The notes under the pieces were generated by a model that did no database searches, was not told where the DNA came from, and saw only the letters and a list, made by a program, of their open reading frames with translations. Shown here piece after piece: positions 26,930 through 38,595 of a stretch of DNA of 64,000 nucleotides (positions within the stretch are counted from its first letter, which is position 1; every line of letters starts with the position of its first letter). The DNA is from Megaustenia siamemsis (lineage: Eukaryota > Mollusca > Gastropoda > Stylommatophora > Ariophantidae). The stretch covers positions 145,624,068 to 145,688,067 of the forward strand of contig JAVIAB010000051.1 in NCBI GenBank assembly GCA_032433765.1, written 5' to 3'. Made by a program: the position numbers and the translations under genes.

Positions 26930-27650
26930 GTTAACCTCAGATGGTAGATGTACAACAGAGGTGATATGGTAGATGTACAACAGAGGTGATATGGTAGATG
27001 TACAACAGAGGTGATATGGTAGATGTACAACAGAGGTGATATGGTAGATGTACAACAGAGGTGATATGGTAGATGTACAACAGAGGTGATATGGTAGATG
27101 TACAACAGAGGTGAGGTGCAGAATGGCTCAGGCAAAAGCAGCTTTCCATAAAAAAAAAAAGAGGAAATACTACGCAATCCAGTTTTGACAATAGAAACAA
27201 GAACAATAGTTCTTACAATGTTATGTAGGGCCAGTCGTAACATATGGATGTGACTCATGGACAATATGGCAACAGACAAGAAAATCACTGGAGACTGTTG
27301 AAATGTTGTTTCCAGAAGAATATTGAGAATACCATGAACAACTAAGAAGAGTAATGAAAATGTTCTGTAAGAAAGCAAAGCGAAAAGAGAGCTAATATAA
27401 GATATTATGAAGAAACAATCATAATTTTGTGGCCATGTAATGAGAAGGGAATAGTTAGAATATATTACAACAACTGGGAACATTGAGGGACGAAGAGATA
27501 GAGGGAAGCAAAGAGAAAAGATACCAGACAGCTTAAGAGAATGTCTTGGCTGAAAGTCAACAGCAGAAATGATAAATAGCTGTCGATATTGAAAGTTGTG
27601 GAGAGACATGATCACCTACGCCAGCAGGCATGATACTTGATGAAGATGAT
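26930..27650 (+). pseudogene. RTE LINE 3' fragment with internal 25-bp array
   Basis: Begins inside the RTE segment coding TSDGRCTTEV, which is tandemly repeated (26938-27113), then continues as GCAGAATGGCTCAGGCAAAA to YGCDSWT-like, VMRRE and the CATGATACTTGATGAAGATG end. Many stops and shifts. Confidence 0.88.
26938..27113. repeat. 25-bp array derived from RTE sequence, 7 copies
   Basis: Unit with ATGGTAGATGTACAACAGAG and GTGAT. The same words occur once in the related RTE at 31940-31965 (reverse strand), so the array arose from it. Confidence 0.93.
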
Positions 27651-27955
27651 CAACCAGCACATTTTTTAAATATTAAAGAACTCCAAAATGATTTCTAGTT
27701 CTCAAATTTTACTGTATTAGATCACCTAAACACACTAGTTAATTATATATATATATACTTATAGGTATTAATCGTTAAACGTGACTATTTGTGATACTGA
27801 TAATACAGAAGAATAACATTTAAAAATATAATACTTCATAGGAGAGCCATTTTTAAATGACGAATTAACTATATTAGTCATGCTTATTAACTATATTATA
27901 GTATGCCCTTGACTTGCGTTGAATTTATATTTTAGAAATATTTGTTAAGAATTAA
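27650..27955. other. AT-rich intron, nothing seen
   Basis: Very AT-rich; (TA)n run at about 27746-27758. Confidence 0.5.
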
Positions 27956-27958
27956 TTA

Positions 27959-28095
27959 CATTCTGTTTTTAAATTAATTAATTACATTCTGTTTTTAAAT
28001 TAATTAATTACATTCTGTTTTTAAATTAATTAATTACATTCTGTTTTTAAATTAATTAATTACATTCTGTTTTTAAATTAATTAATTACAATTTG
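27959..28095. repeat. 26-bp AT-rich array, ~5 copies
   Basis: Unit CATTCTGTTTTTAAATTAAT plus TAATTA. Confidence 0.95.
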
Positions 28096-28099
28096 TCTT

Positions 28100-28450
28100 T
28101 TCGTTCGCTAGTTTTAACCTCCGACGAAGTCGCTAGAGACTAGCAATCAAATTGTGCGTGTTAATCCGATTTTTTTTTCTGGCAGCCATGTGCGTACGAG
28201 TCCCTTGCCGCACAGGCAGATAACACCGATTTTGGAGGTACTCATATATTTTTCCGCCGATGAGTAGTTGACGTTTCAAGTCGTCTCTCGCTGCTGAGGC
28301 CAGGGGTGGTTGCCGCAGAAAGAAATCACAAATAAAAATTCCAACTTCTGCAGACATGATTTGAACTCACAAGCTCTCTGTCTCGAAACCGGCGACTTGA
28401 CTCGAGACCAACCATATTCTCCCCCCTCTCCTGCGCCGCCCCCCCCCCCC
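28100..28450 (-). repeat. Second SINE family (SINE-2), copy 1
   Basis: Reverse strand: head with a possible B-box (GAGTTCAAATC, about 28355-28365), then ATTTTTATTTGTGATTTCT, GCGGCAACCACCCCTGG and a conserved core (GAGTACCTCCAAAATCGG, GTTATCTGCCTGTGCGGC) shared with 49425-49660. A poly-C/A run (28439-28461) adjoins. Confidence 0.75.
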
Positions 28451-28599
28451 CCAAAAAAAAAAGAAATATATTTTGCCCTTCCTCTAACATGTATCACATC
28501 TCTTGTTCATCTCAGCATCCCATCTCTCATCCCTCTGTCCACTTCTCCCTAACTTCATCATCCTAGATGTAGCAATAGCTATTTGTGCATCACCGTTTG

Positions 28600-28790
28600 T
28601 TGTCGTTCTCTTTGTTTTCTGAAGAAGGCCGCATGTAGGCCGAAACATCAGTATTTTGTTGTGTTCCTGTTTTGTCAAGCTGTCACCTTGTAGGAGTACA
28701 CACCCCACTACTGGCCCCTTACTACCAGCTTTACCGCAGTATTGCAATTATTTGTCTGTTCCCAACTGAATTAACTAACTAACAATATTT
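28600..28790. other. Penelope-like or LINE relic with GGCC..GGCCGAAAC motif
   Basis: TTCTGAAGAAGGCC..GGCCGAAACATC then TATTTTGTTGTG resembles 5735-5790 (CTGATGAAGGCC..CCGAAACATTATATTTTGT). Such motifs are common at ends of Penelope-like and other retroelements; no coding part is present. From 28790 to 29144 nothing else is seen. Confidence 0.4.
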
Positions 28791-29144
28791 CAGAGATAAA
28801 GGGACACTAAAATAAAAGGTTTGTAAAAGGATACATCTCGGGGAATATTAAACACATTTTTGTAAAAAGGTAATTAATTAACAAATATCTCTAAGTAATT
28901 CATAACAAATATGTATATTTAGTTTTAATGCAAGCCAAGGGCATGCTATTTTATAAATGATAAACATGAAAAGTATGGGTAATGTTTATATTCGCCATTT
29001 TATTAATGTTCTCTTGTGGTGTATAGTCTAGTAGTATTAGTTTAATTTAATTCTTCTACATGATCATATCTCAGATAGTCATGACTGCGTTTATTTTCGC
29101 ACGAATGCATCTATTAGTACACATTAATAACGACATGAAGTTAC

Positions 29145-29281
29145 TCTGAAGAATCTCTGAGCTTCATGTTTGCCTGCAACCGCAGGTCCACCTTTTCTGT
29201 CTCTGGGTATATCACCTTAGTCATGGCCAAGGCTGCAGGTGCCGAGATTACAGCGGCAGTTAACAGATGATTGGCAGGAGC
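29145..29281 (-). CDS. SLC28A: SLC28-like exon 7: SAPAALAMTK
   Basis: 137 bases, residues 365-409 plus two bases of Glu410. APANHLLTAAVISAPAALAM then TKVIYPETEKVD is a near-perfect family match (ASHLLTASVMSAPAALAMSK..WPETE). The acceptor is TTTACAG and the donor GTAACT. The following loop is shorter than in human CNTs. Confidence 0.95.
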
Positions 29282-29436
29282 CTGTAAAGACACGATCATA
29301 AACTGGAACAATTCTACATCAAGAATGCGTGCTGCTCGTTACAAATGCATCAGTTACAGGTCTCAGGTATCAACATCTGTGCTAAGTAGCAATGTTATTT
29401 ATACATTTGATCATTAACTGTAACTGAACGTTGTGG

Positions 29437-29965
29437 CACAATTCTTCTTCTTCTACCTTTCAGCTCCCTGTGGAGCATAGGTCTTCAACAAACACTTGCC
29501 AAGTCGTTCTGTTTCTTGCCATTCTTTTAAGAGCATTCCACGTCTTCCCCATCATCTTCATCTCTGCGTCTATCTGTCTTCTCCAAGAATTCCAAAAAAA
29601 GATTCCAAAAGGATTCCAAAAAGGGCCTGTTGTGTAATACTCTCATTTGGCTTCCGCAGTGTGTGTCCTATCCAGCGCCATCGTCTTCGCTGTATCTCTC
29701 TATCCACTGGTATTTGACTGGTACATTTTCATAATTCTATGTTAGTGATTTTGTCCTGTCATTTCTATCCTTTTATTCTGCGAAAGCATCCATTAATGAA
29801 AGTCTGTATCTTCATGATTGTCAATGTTGTTGTTTTCCATGTTTCACAACCATATAATAGGACTGATTTAACATTGGAGTTGAACATTTTTATTTTTGTA
29901 TTTAACCTAATTTCTTTGGACTTCCATTGTGGCACAACTATCCGTAGTAAAATAGTTGCTTCAGA
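29437..29965 (-). pseudogene. RTE-like LINE 3' fragment
   Basis: Reverse complement of the family at 36206-36901: shares GCTCCCTGTGGAGCATAGG, the FNSNVKSVLLYG-coding region and the GAAGAAGAAG end (29437 onwards). Confidence 0.85.
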
Positions 29966-29969
29966 TGTA

Positions 29970-30505
29970 CATTGTTATATCAGACATGTTCATTAAAAGG
30001 AGACTGCTACGAAAAGTTTATATTGAAACGTCAGTGCAGGACAACTTCAACGCAAAGCTGCTATTATCACTGTCTCTAATCGATAACAATATTTCAATCT
30101 CCCATATCAAATCCCTTCAGTTAACACTATATCTTTTTTTATTCAAGATTCCCAGTTAATATGTCTGTTTTTTAATGTGGACTTTATTAATTTAATTAAT
30201 GGAAGTATTAATTTGAAAAAAGTCATAATGATATGTCTCGTAAACAAAAGAAAATTTATGTAAATGTATAACCTATTCGGTTTTAGAGGGTTACACAGTG
30301 TACTATGAGAGTTGGAATTAATAGGGTTAACAGGGGAATGACCGAAACGTTAAGTTACTCAGCCACGTTGAGCACTGGTCAGTTTGAAGGACTCTTGAAG
30401 GTCTCGTGATCATATCATTAGGTTCGTCACCAAACTCAACGGACCGGGCTAGATTCCTGAATTAATCAGTTCTCGTTGGTGTCTCGGAGCGACAAGAAAT
30501 CAGGT
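29970..30505. other. Intron 6, nothing seen
   Basis: AT-rich to 30290, then mixed; no feature recognised. Confidence 0.45.
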
Positions 30506-30510
30506 TTAGA

Positions 30511-30770
30511 TCAGAAATGTGGGTCGGCGAGATGTATCAGCTGGAGTGAATGGTTGACTATCAGAAATGTGGGTCGGCGAGATGTATCAGCTGGAGTGAA
30601 TGGTTGACTATCAGAAATGTGGGTCGGCGAGATGTATCAGCTGGAGTGAATGGTTGACTATCAGAAATGTGGGTCGGCGAGATGTATCAGCTGGAGTGAA
30701 TGGTTGACTATCAGAATTGTGGGTCGGCGAGATGTATCAGCTGGTGTGAATGGTTGACTATCAGAATTAG
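30511..30770. repeat. 50-bp minisatellite, ~5 copies
   Basis: Unit with TCAGAAATGTGGGTCGGCGA, GATGTATCAGCTGGAGTGAA and TGGTTGACTA, near identical. Confidence 0.96.
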
Positions 30771-30774
30771 GAAG

Positions 30775-31020
30775 AATAGATCGAAATTAAGTAGAAAGAT
30801 CAGCCAAAAAGTTAGAAATATGAAGTTAGATAGACTTAGAATGATGTATATTGTATATATATTCTGCTTGCACAGAACAGAGACAGATGGCGAGATTTGA
30901 TAAAATATCTTTAAAAGAAAACTGCTAGAACAAAAATTCATATAGGAGAAGGTGTATCTTGGTCTACGCCCTATGGGCCGGTTACGGCTCGAAAGGTCAA
31001 TAGATAGATAGATAGATATT
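30775..31020 (+). repeat. LINE 3' end with (ATAG)n tail
   Basis: GGGCCGGTTACGGCTCGAAA followed by GGTCAATAGATAGATAGATA; a hairpin then tetranucleotide tail as in many LINE 3' UTRs. No coding part. From 31020 to 31425 nothing else is seen. Confidence 0.5.
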
Positions 31021-31429
31021 GTATAGATTCAGACTGTTAGAGATAGCCAGTTAGATGCAACTGAGTAGCAGTTCTAGATTTATATATTTCACTCTGAAGT
31101 ATGTGAACATTCTGTGAGTTGTGATTTCAGATCTTTGTAATTGGCCGTACGTTGATCATAATGGGCCAACGATGTTCTATGCTATTGAACTTGTTAAAGT
31201 CCTGGCTAGTTGAGCCAGACCATAGAACAACTCTTAAGTGAGTTGTCCATGATTGTTGATGTCCACAACGTTTGTCCAGCTCTGTAACGTCCACAGTAGA
31301 AGTCAAGGTAAGGTGTTCTATCTGGTTAAATGCGGGATTATATCACAGCAGACAGAACGAGAATACCAAGCCTCGTTATAAGGAACACAAATTCGATCAT
31401 CATAATCATCATCACATATATATATATAT

Positions 31430-32215
31430 GTCATCATCATCAAGTACCAGGTCTGCTGGCGTAGGTGATCATGTTTCTCCACAACTTTCGATCTCGACAG
31501 TCATTTATCATTTCTGTTGTTGACCTTCTGACAAGCCATTCTCTCGAGCTGTCTAGTATCTTCTCTCTCAATTTTCCAAGTTGTTACAATATATTCCAGT
31601 TGTTCTCTTCTCATTACATGGCCAAAAAATGATGATTGTTTCTTCCTAACATAGGAAATTAGCTCTCTTTTTGTTTTGACCTCTCTCAGAACATTTTAAT
31701 TACTCTTCTTCGCTGTCCATGGTACTCTCAACATTCTTCTGTAAAACCACATTTCTACAGCCTCCAGTGATTTTCTTGCCTGTTGTCCTGTTGTCCATGA
31801 TTCACATCCATATGTTAAGACTGGCTCTACATAACATTTAAGAACTTTTTTTCTTGTTTCTATTGTCAAAAATGGATTGCACAATATCTTCCTCATTTTT
31901 TTGAAAGCTGCTTTTGCCTGAGCCATTCTGCATATCACCTCTTTTGTACATCTTCTGTCTGAGGTTAACAAAGTTCCCAAATATTTAAATTCATTTACAT
32001 ATTTTAAAAGTGTGCCACTTGTCTTTATGTTGCACTAAGGTAATGTCTTTTTCTTTGTTGTTACCATTACTTCTGTCTTTCTGCTATTAAGGCTGAGTCC
32101 TTTATTCTTGCTTTCTTTCACTATATTATCTAACATTTCTTGTAACTTATTTTCACTCTTAGCGATTAAGACTGTGGCATCAGCATACCTTACATTATTT
32201 ATATTATGACCTCCG
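31430..32215 (-). pseudogene. RTE LINE 3' fragment
   Basis: Starts at a (ATG)n end (TCATCATCATCAAGTACC on plus). Minus frame: LLTSDRRCTKEVICRMAQAK, ETRKKVLKCYVEPVLTYGCE, RRMLRVPWTAKKSN. It reaches the RT core near 32200. Confidence 0.92.
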
Positions 32216-32461
32216 ATTTATATATAAATATTAGATATATAATATAGTAATAGAGAATATACAAGCAACTCTAATGTATGTTTAGAGCACACCAACGTTT
32301 TCCCCTGGTTTATAATGAATACATTGTACTTAAATAAAGTTAAACACGAGCATACCTTAGATTCAGCTTTAATAAATAATATAAATATCTCTTTCTTTCA
32401 AATCAAATATTGGTGCTTGTATTGTTATCACTGTCAGTTCTATTTCTTGATAACAGCTCAC

Positions 32462-32587
32462 CCCAAAAAGGATGAAGACTCCAAGTATTCCTCCGGACAC
32501 GCTAGCAAATCCACCAGTCATGACAGCACATAGCTCAGATTTGCTGAGAACTGGAAGGTATGGTCGGATGAGCAGGCCAACTTCAGA
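32462..32587 (-). CDS. SLC28A: SLC28-like exon 6: SE..LLIRPYLP and TGG helix
   Basis: 126 bases, phase 0, residues 323-364. SEVGLLIRPYLPVLSKSEL matches the TESPLLIRPYLP..KSEL block of CNTs; Glu324 corresponds to the nucleoside-binding Glu156 of VcCNT and is kept. VMTGGFASVSGGILGVFILFG follows. At the hCNT1 Ser353/Leu354 position this protein has Gly355/Ile356. The donor is GTGAGC. Confidence 0.94.
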
Positions 32588-32589
32588 CT

Positions 32590-33180
32590 GTTGAAGATAA
32601 TAACATTTCGGATACGGCGTTGTAGACGATGTGTACATGTTTATGTTTCTGGATGTGCATGGAATGAATGACTCATGACAGCTTTCTGCTCAATTCGGTC
32701 TGCATAGGGCAAGGTTCTTCTCTAACAAAATTATGATCTAGTAAAAAAAAGAACACTTATAATTGACATAACCACCAGTAGGTAAGAATTTATTTAGGAG
32801 ATAAATGTAGAACTACAACAATGAGAATATGAATGTTGAAACAAATAAAAGGAAAGGTAGTGGCAGAATATTGTTCAATGTGAAAATATAAGATTAGATA
32901 TAAGCAAATTATAACACCATAATGTCAGTGTAGAGATAATTGTACATTTACTGGTGTGTCTAATTAATTTTAGTAGCTGTAGCTTCCATGCTGTTGTTAA
33001 GATGGCGTCCTAGCTAGACGTGTGTGTCGCTATGCCGCGTGTATTTAGATTAACGAGGATAACAAAGGGACCGCACACCGATAGCAGTTCTCTTGCATGA
33101 TACCTGTGATTTTGTGTGTGCAATTTCATTTAAAGGAGATTAGATGGTTTTTCATTCATTTCGGACTCAATGTTAGTTGA
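32590..33180. other. Intron 5, nothing seen
   Basis: AT-rich, no feature; ends near a short 20-bp triplicate. Confidence 0.45.
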
Positions 33181-33193
33181 TCCATCTTCGATA

Positions 33194-33255
33194 ATGTAGA
33201 CAATGGGATGGTGTGTAGACAATGCGATGGTGTGTAGACAATGGGATGGTGTTTA
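33194..33255. repeat. 20-bp triplicate
   Basis: Three copies of GTAGACAATGGGATGGTGT. Confidence 0.85.
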
Positions 33256-33259
33256 GAGT

Positions 33260-33965
33260 TTATGCCGCCCCACACGCAGGGGTAGGTGGCTTGACCTGCT
33301 TCTAAACGTGTCCACTAGTGGAGTAGTTGTCAGCCTCTAGAGGTAGATGAGTGCTGCGAATCTAGAATAACCATCGCGTTCAGTAAAACGAAGTCAAGTG
33401 CTGATTACAGAGGGTAGGATGAATGAGTTTCGTGGGGTAGCTAATTCTATAAAATGCTCCATAAATGATAGACATTTTCAACGGCGAGTCGGAGGCACCC
33501 TAACCTCCTCCCCGTGTAGATACAACCCGGTAGCTTAAATATAACAACGCATCTAGTAGATCAACTCCGATTATGAACCCTCGCTATCTAGCGGGTACCC
33601 ATTCACGGAATAGCCTTTGGGAGTTACCACTGAGGAAAAATCCGGAGATGGAGTCCCTTAGGCAATGCAGTGTTGATTTTAACATTGCTCTGGGCAACTC
33701 CAGCGACTCTGTTGGCACCAAACTGTTCTGGCCCTCCTAGATCTTTGGATCGCTCGGCTGCGTGGAGAGAAGAAAAATGTTACATGGGCAATAACTTGTC
33801 TCTTTTTCTGCCCAAGCTCGTATCCTGGAGAGGACACTTCAGCTTCGCCATTCACACGGTGAAAGAAAAGAAAAAATAACATTAGGGGACCCGATCCACA
33901 GTCCACAATGACTGACGGTAGCTACTATTGCTAGCTTCCATGCTGGCCACATATCGAGAAATTTC
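33260..33965. other. Unassigned GC-richer block
   Basis: Richer in GC than the surroundings (TAGCGGGTACCCATTCACGG, CTCCTCCCCGTGTAGATAC). It resembles the 5' leader of a retroelement in style, but no domain or second copy is found here. A 69-codon ORF (33670-33879) is not convincing. Confidence 0.4.
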
Positions 33966-34102
33966 TTGGAATAAGGGGCTAAATGAGTTCACAGTAATCG
34001 ACCTCAAGGTGCCTAATCTGGTGAAGGAAATCGATTTTAGGGGGCTAAATTAATTGTGAGTGACACATATTAGGTGACTCAATCAGCAGAGAGTAACCGA
34101 TA

Positions 34103-34789
34103 TTCGTCATCATCATCATCGAGTGCCTTCTCCGCAACGAAGGTTGGCTACCATGGATCTCCATTCTGCTCCATTACCTGCTTTGATGGTGCAAATTGTC
34201 ATAGATTGACTTGTCCATCTTTTGATGTTACTCATCCATGTTAGTCTTGGTCTGCCTCTGCCTCTTTTACCTTGTATTTTCCCTTCCAATATTACTTTTA
34301 GTAGGCTGTTGTGTCTTTTAACATGCCCCTAAAATGTCATTTGTCTTGTCTTAATTGTATTTAGTAGTTCTCTTTTAATTTTCAGTTGTTTTATAACTAT
34401 ATCGTTTGTTTTTTTTCTTTCCATCCAATTCTACCTATTCTTCTATAAATCCACATTTCAAAGGCTTTAATTTTCTGTTCTGTTTTCTTGTCTAATGTCC
34501 ATGTTTCTGCACCATACAGGAATATTGAGAAGATGTAACATTTTGCCATTCTTAGATTCAGCCCTGCTGATGTTTGTTTTGTTGTTAGTATAATTTTCAT
34601 GGCATTACAATTACTTTTTGCCATACCTATTCTTTTGTTTATTTCAGTTTTACATTTTCCATCATTCGTTATAGTATGTCCCAGGTAGTTGTAGCTCTGG
34701 ACTGTCTCCAGATGTATTCCTTCAACTGTGATATTTAATTGTAGGTCTTGAGAATTGTCTTTGTCTATAATCATAGTTTTAGTCTTTTT
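34103..34789 (-). pseudogene. RTE-like LINE inserted in the 33-bp array
   Basis: Minus frame: VQSYNYLGHTITNDGKCKTE, EINKRIGMAKSNCNAMK, IFLYGAETWTLDKKTEQKIK, WIYRRIGRIGWKEKK. (ATG)n at its 3' end (34106-34119). Flanks share TAACCGATA (34094-34102 and 34790-34798), a likely target duplication though the array itself repeats this word. Confidence 0.88.
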
Positions 34790-36205
34790 TAACCGATAAT
34801 AGGAGACTAAATCAAGTGAGAGTAACCGACATTAGGAGACTAAATCAAGTGAGAGTAACTGATATTAGGGGACTAAATCAAGTGAGATTAACAGACATTA
34901 GGACCCTAAATCAAGTGAGAGTAACCGACATTAGGGGACTAAATCAAGTGAGAGTAACTGATATTAGGGGACTAAATCAAGTGAGAGTAACTGACATTAG
35001 GACCCTAAATCAAGTGAGAGTAACTGACATTAGGACCCTAAATCAAGTGAGAGTAACTGACATTAGGGGACTAAATCAAGTGAGAGTAACTGATAATAGG
35101 GGACTAAATCAAGTGAGAGTAACTGACATTAGGACCCTAAATCAAGTGAGAGTAACCGACATTAGGGGACTAAATCAAGTGAGAGTAACTGATATTAGGG
35201 GACTAAATCAAGTGAGATTAACCGACATTAGGGGACTAAATCAAGTGAGAGTAACCGACATTAGGGGAATAAATCAAGTGAGAGTAACCGACATTAGGGG
35301 ACTAAATCAAGTGAGAGTGATCGACATTAAGGGACTAAATCAAGTGAGATTAACCGATATTAGGGGACTAAATCTAGTGAGATTCACCAACATTAGGAGA
35401 CTAAATCAAGTGAGAGTAACCGACATTAGGGACTAAATCAAGTGAGATTAACCGGCATTAGGGGACTAAATCAAGTGATAGTAACCAACATTAGGGGCCT
35501 AAATCAAGTGAGATTAACCGACATTAGGGGAATAAATCAAGTGAAAGTAACCGACATTAGGGGACTAAATCAAGTGAGAGTAACCGACATTAGGGGACTA
35601 AATCAAGTGAGATTAACCGATATTAGGGGACTAAATCAAGTGAGATCAACCGACATTAGGGGACTAAATCAAGTGATAGTAACCGACATTAGAGGACTAA
35701 ATCAAGTGAGAGTAACCGATATTAGGGGAATAAATCAAGTGAGAGTAACTTACATTAGGGGACTAAATCAAGTGAGAGTAACCGATATTAGGGGACTAGA
35801 TAAAGTGAGAGTAACCGATATTAGGGGACTAAATCAAATGAGAGTAACCGATATTAGGGGACAAGATCAAGACAGAATAACCGTTATTAGGGGGCTAGAT
35901 CAAGGCAGAATAACTGTTATTAGGGGGCTAGATCAAGTGAGAGTAACCGATATTAGGGAACTATATCAAGTGAGAGTAACCGATATTAGGGAACTAGATC
36001 AAGTGAGAGTAACCGATATTAGGGGACTAGATCAAGTGAGAGTAACCGATATTAGGGGACTAAATCAAGACAGAATAACCGTTATTAAGGGACTAGATCA
36101 AGGCAGAATAACCCCGTTATTAGGGGACTAGATCAAGTGAGAGTAACCGATATTAGGGGATTAGATCAAGTGAGAGTAACCGATATTAGGGGACTAAATC
36201 AAGAC

Positions 36206-36901
36206 TAAAGATTAATAGAGATAAGACCAACATTATGAGAATTAATGCAGTTGGCGATAACCAAATAAAACTAGGAGAAATACCTCTACTAGACGTACAA
36301 TCTTACATATATCTGGGCAGTAATATAGATAAAGAGGGAGGAACAGAAAATTATACCAAAATAAGGATATCAAAAGCAAGAGGAGCATTCATTGCACTGG
36401 GAAACATATGGAAATCCAAAGAAATTAGGCTAAATACAAAAATAAAAATTTTCAACTCAAATGTTAAGTCGGTCCTATTATATGGCTGTGAAACATGGAG
36501 AATAACAAAATTGACAATCACGAAGGTACAGACTTTCATTAATGGATGCTTGCGCAGAATAAAGGGATGGAAATGGCAGGACAAAGTCACTAACGTGGAA
36601 TTATGGAAATGTACCGGTCAAATACCAGTGGATAAAGAGATACAGCGAAGACGATGGCGATGGATAGGACACACACTACGGAAGCCAACTGAGAGTATTA
36701 CACAACAGGCCCTTTTTGGAATCCCCAGGGGAAAAGACAATGAGGAAGACCAAGGAATTCTTGGAGAAGACAGATCGAAGCAGAGATGAAGATGGGGAAG
36801 ACATGGAATGATCTTAAAAGAATGGCAAAAAACAGAACGACTTGGAAAGTGTTTGTTGAAGACCTATGCTCTCCACTGGGAGCTAAAATTTATTGAAGAA
36901 G
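36206..36901 (+). pseudogene. RTE-like LINE inserted in the 33-bp array, with target duplication
   Basis: Plus frame: [73 protein letters not shown]; a (GAA)-type end. AAATCAAGAC flanks it at 36196-36205 and 36902-36911, and removing the insert restores a normal array unit. Confidence 0.92.
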
Positions 36902-37115
36902 AAATCAAGACAGAATAACTGTTATTAGGGGGCTAGATCAAGACAGAATAACCGATATTAGGGGGCTAGATCAAGGCAGAATAACCGTTATTAGGGGGCT
37001 AAATCAGGAGAGATCTACCGATATTAGGGGGCTAAATTAAGTTTCAGTAACCGACATTATGGGGCTAAATCAGGAGAGAGCAACAGATATTGGGGGACTA
37101 AATCACAAGAGAGTA

Positions 37116-37490
37116 ATTTTCCAATTCCATTTGAAGTTGCCATTTCATTGTGATGATTGACAAGTACACGAAGTTGCCCATCCGACTGTCTCTTCGACAG
37201 GGTCCTAAACATCATCAAATTGTTGACAACTAGAAATACTTAAAAATGACTTTTATGGACGTTTCATTTATTATTCAGTACGCCATAACGAATCAACAAA
37301 TATGAATTAATACCCAAGAGATAACGTCAATTTATGCACCAAATATGATAACATATAGTAATATTCGTTCACAGATACACTAAACACAGTAAATAAGTAA
37401 ATGTCATAAACACAAATATTATCACCAATTACGTCAATTGTTTAAGAAAACATCATTAAGTTAATAAATCAGCTGCTTAACAATGATTCC
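37116..37490. other. Intron 5, nothing seen
   Basis: AT-rich; no feature recognised. Confidence 0.45.
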
Positions 37491-37494
37491 ATGT

Positions 37495-38060
37495 CACTTT
37501 TTCGGATGAAAGAAAATGGGAGTTGAGACGGGCACAGCCTGAAACGAGAAACTTAGTGGGCGTGTAAGAAGACTTATCAACCAACACAGAACCGGAGTCG
37601 TCAGTCGCTGGACGGGACTTGCTGAGGAGGGGATCTGAGCACCTATGGACATGTTCGGAGTGCAATGAAGATAACCCACAAATAACTCAATAACCGAGGA
37701 GGGGATCTGAGCACCTATGGACATGTTCGGAGTGCACTGAAGATAACCCACAAATAACTCAATAACCGAGGAGGGGATCTGAGCACCTATGGACATGTTC
37801 GGAGTGCACTGAAGATAACCCACAAATAACTCAATAACCGAGGAGGGGATCTGAGCACCTATGGACATGTTCGGAGTGCACTGAAGATAACCACAAATAA
37901 CTCAATAACCGAGGAGGGGATCTGGGCACCTATGGACATGTTCGGAGTGCAATGATGAGACCCGCAAATAACTCAATAACCGAGGAGGGGATCTGGGCAC
38001 CTATGGACATGTTCGGAGTGCAATGATGAGACCCGCAAATAACTCAATAACTCAAATGAA
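37495..38060 (+). repeat. LINE 3' end amplified as a 72-bp array
   Basis: One copy of the LINE end (GAAACTTAGTGGGCGTGTAA, TCAACCAACACAGAACC, GTCGTCAGTCGCTGGAC) is followed by about six tandem repeats of its last 72 bases (CGAGGAGGGGATCTGAGCAC to AATAACTCAATAAC). Confidence 0.95.
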
Positions 38061-38267
38061 CTGCTTGTTCTATACACGCTCAAATGATTGAAATCGCAAA
38101 TGAGTCAAGTATGGAGCCGCTGAGAAGCTATGAACCCAGTTCTTATCCGTGACGTGAAAGTGTGTGCCTGCAATCATGATGAAAAGGGGACATAAATCTT
38201 ATGTCCATGCCATGAACTTGTCTGCTATTTGCGATGGTGCCATTAATACAAACAGTAGTTCTATAGC

Positions 38268-38340
38268 CAAGCGTTAAATGATGTTGAGCCAAGCGTTAAG
38301 TGATGTTGAGCCAAGCGTTAAGTGATGTTGAGCCAAGCGA
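38268..38340. repeat. 22-bp array, 3-4 copies
   Basis: Unit GAGCCAAGCGTTAAGTGATG plus TT, about 250 bases from exon 5. Around it (38060-38590) no other feature is seen. Confidence 0.9.
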
Positions 38341-38595
38341 TCTTTTTGAGTGGTTAAAACAACATATTCAACATATTATTTAAACATTTGATAAATTGAG
38401 TCAGAAATTGAAAGCATGAATTTTAATTGTGATTATTATGAGTGTTAGATACGAGTATCTTACATAGCTTATCCTGAAAGCACGCCACTGCGACATAAGA
38501 AGATTATTTGAGAATGTATAGCAAGTACAGCAACAAATAGACTCTCTGAAAAGAATAATAATTTAAAACATTGGAGACCACAAGAATGCACTTAC

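Larger units (their letters stand above)
33970..37115. repeat. 33-bp minisatellite, ~45 copies, with two LINE insertions
   Basis: Unit with GACTAAATCAAGTGAGAGTA and ACCGACATTAGGG. The main block is 34790-36205, with degenerate flanks 33970-34105 and 36902-37115. Subtypes (GACCCTAAAT; CAAGACAGAATAACCGTTAT) are ordered along the array. It is open for 206 and 229 codons in one frame because 33 is divisible by three. Confidence 0.97.

Noticed and set aside
28619..28665. Second hammerhead-like core (CTGAAGA..GGCCGAAAC)
   Set aside because: Stem II is good but no stem I forms and the cleavage triplet would be GTT; more likely a retroelement end motif.
34790..36205. Interstitial telomere
   Set aside because: Units contain ATTAGGG, but once per 33 bases in otherwise unrelated sequence.
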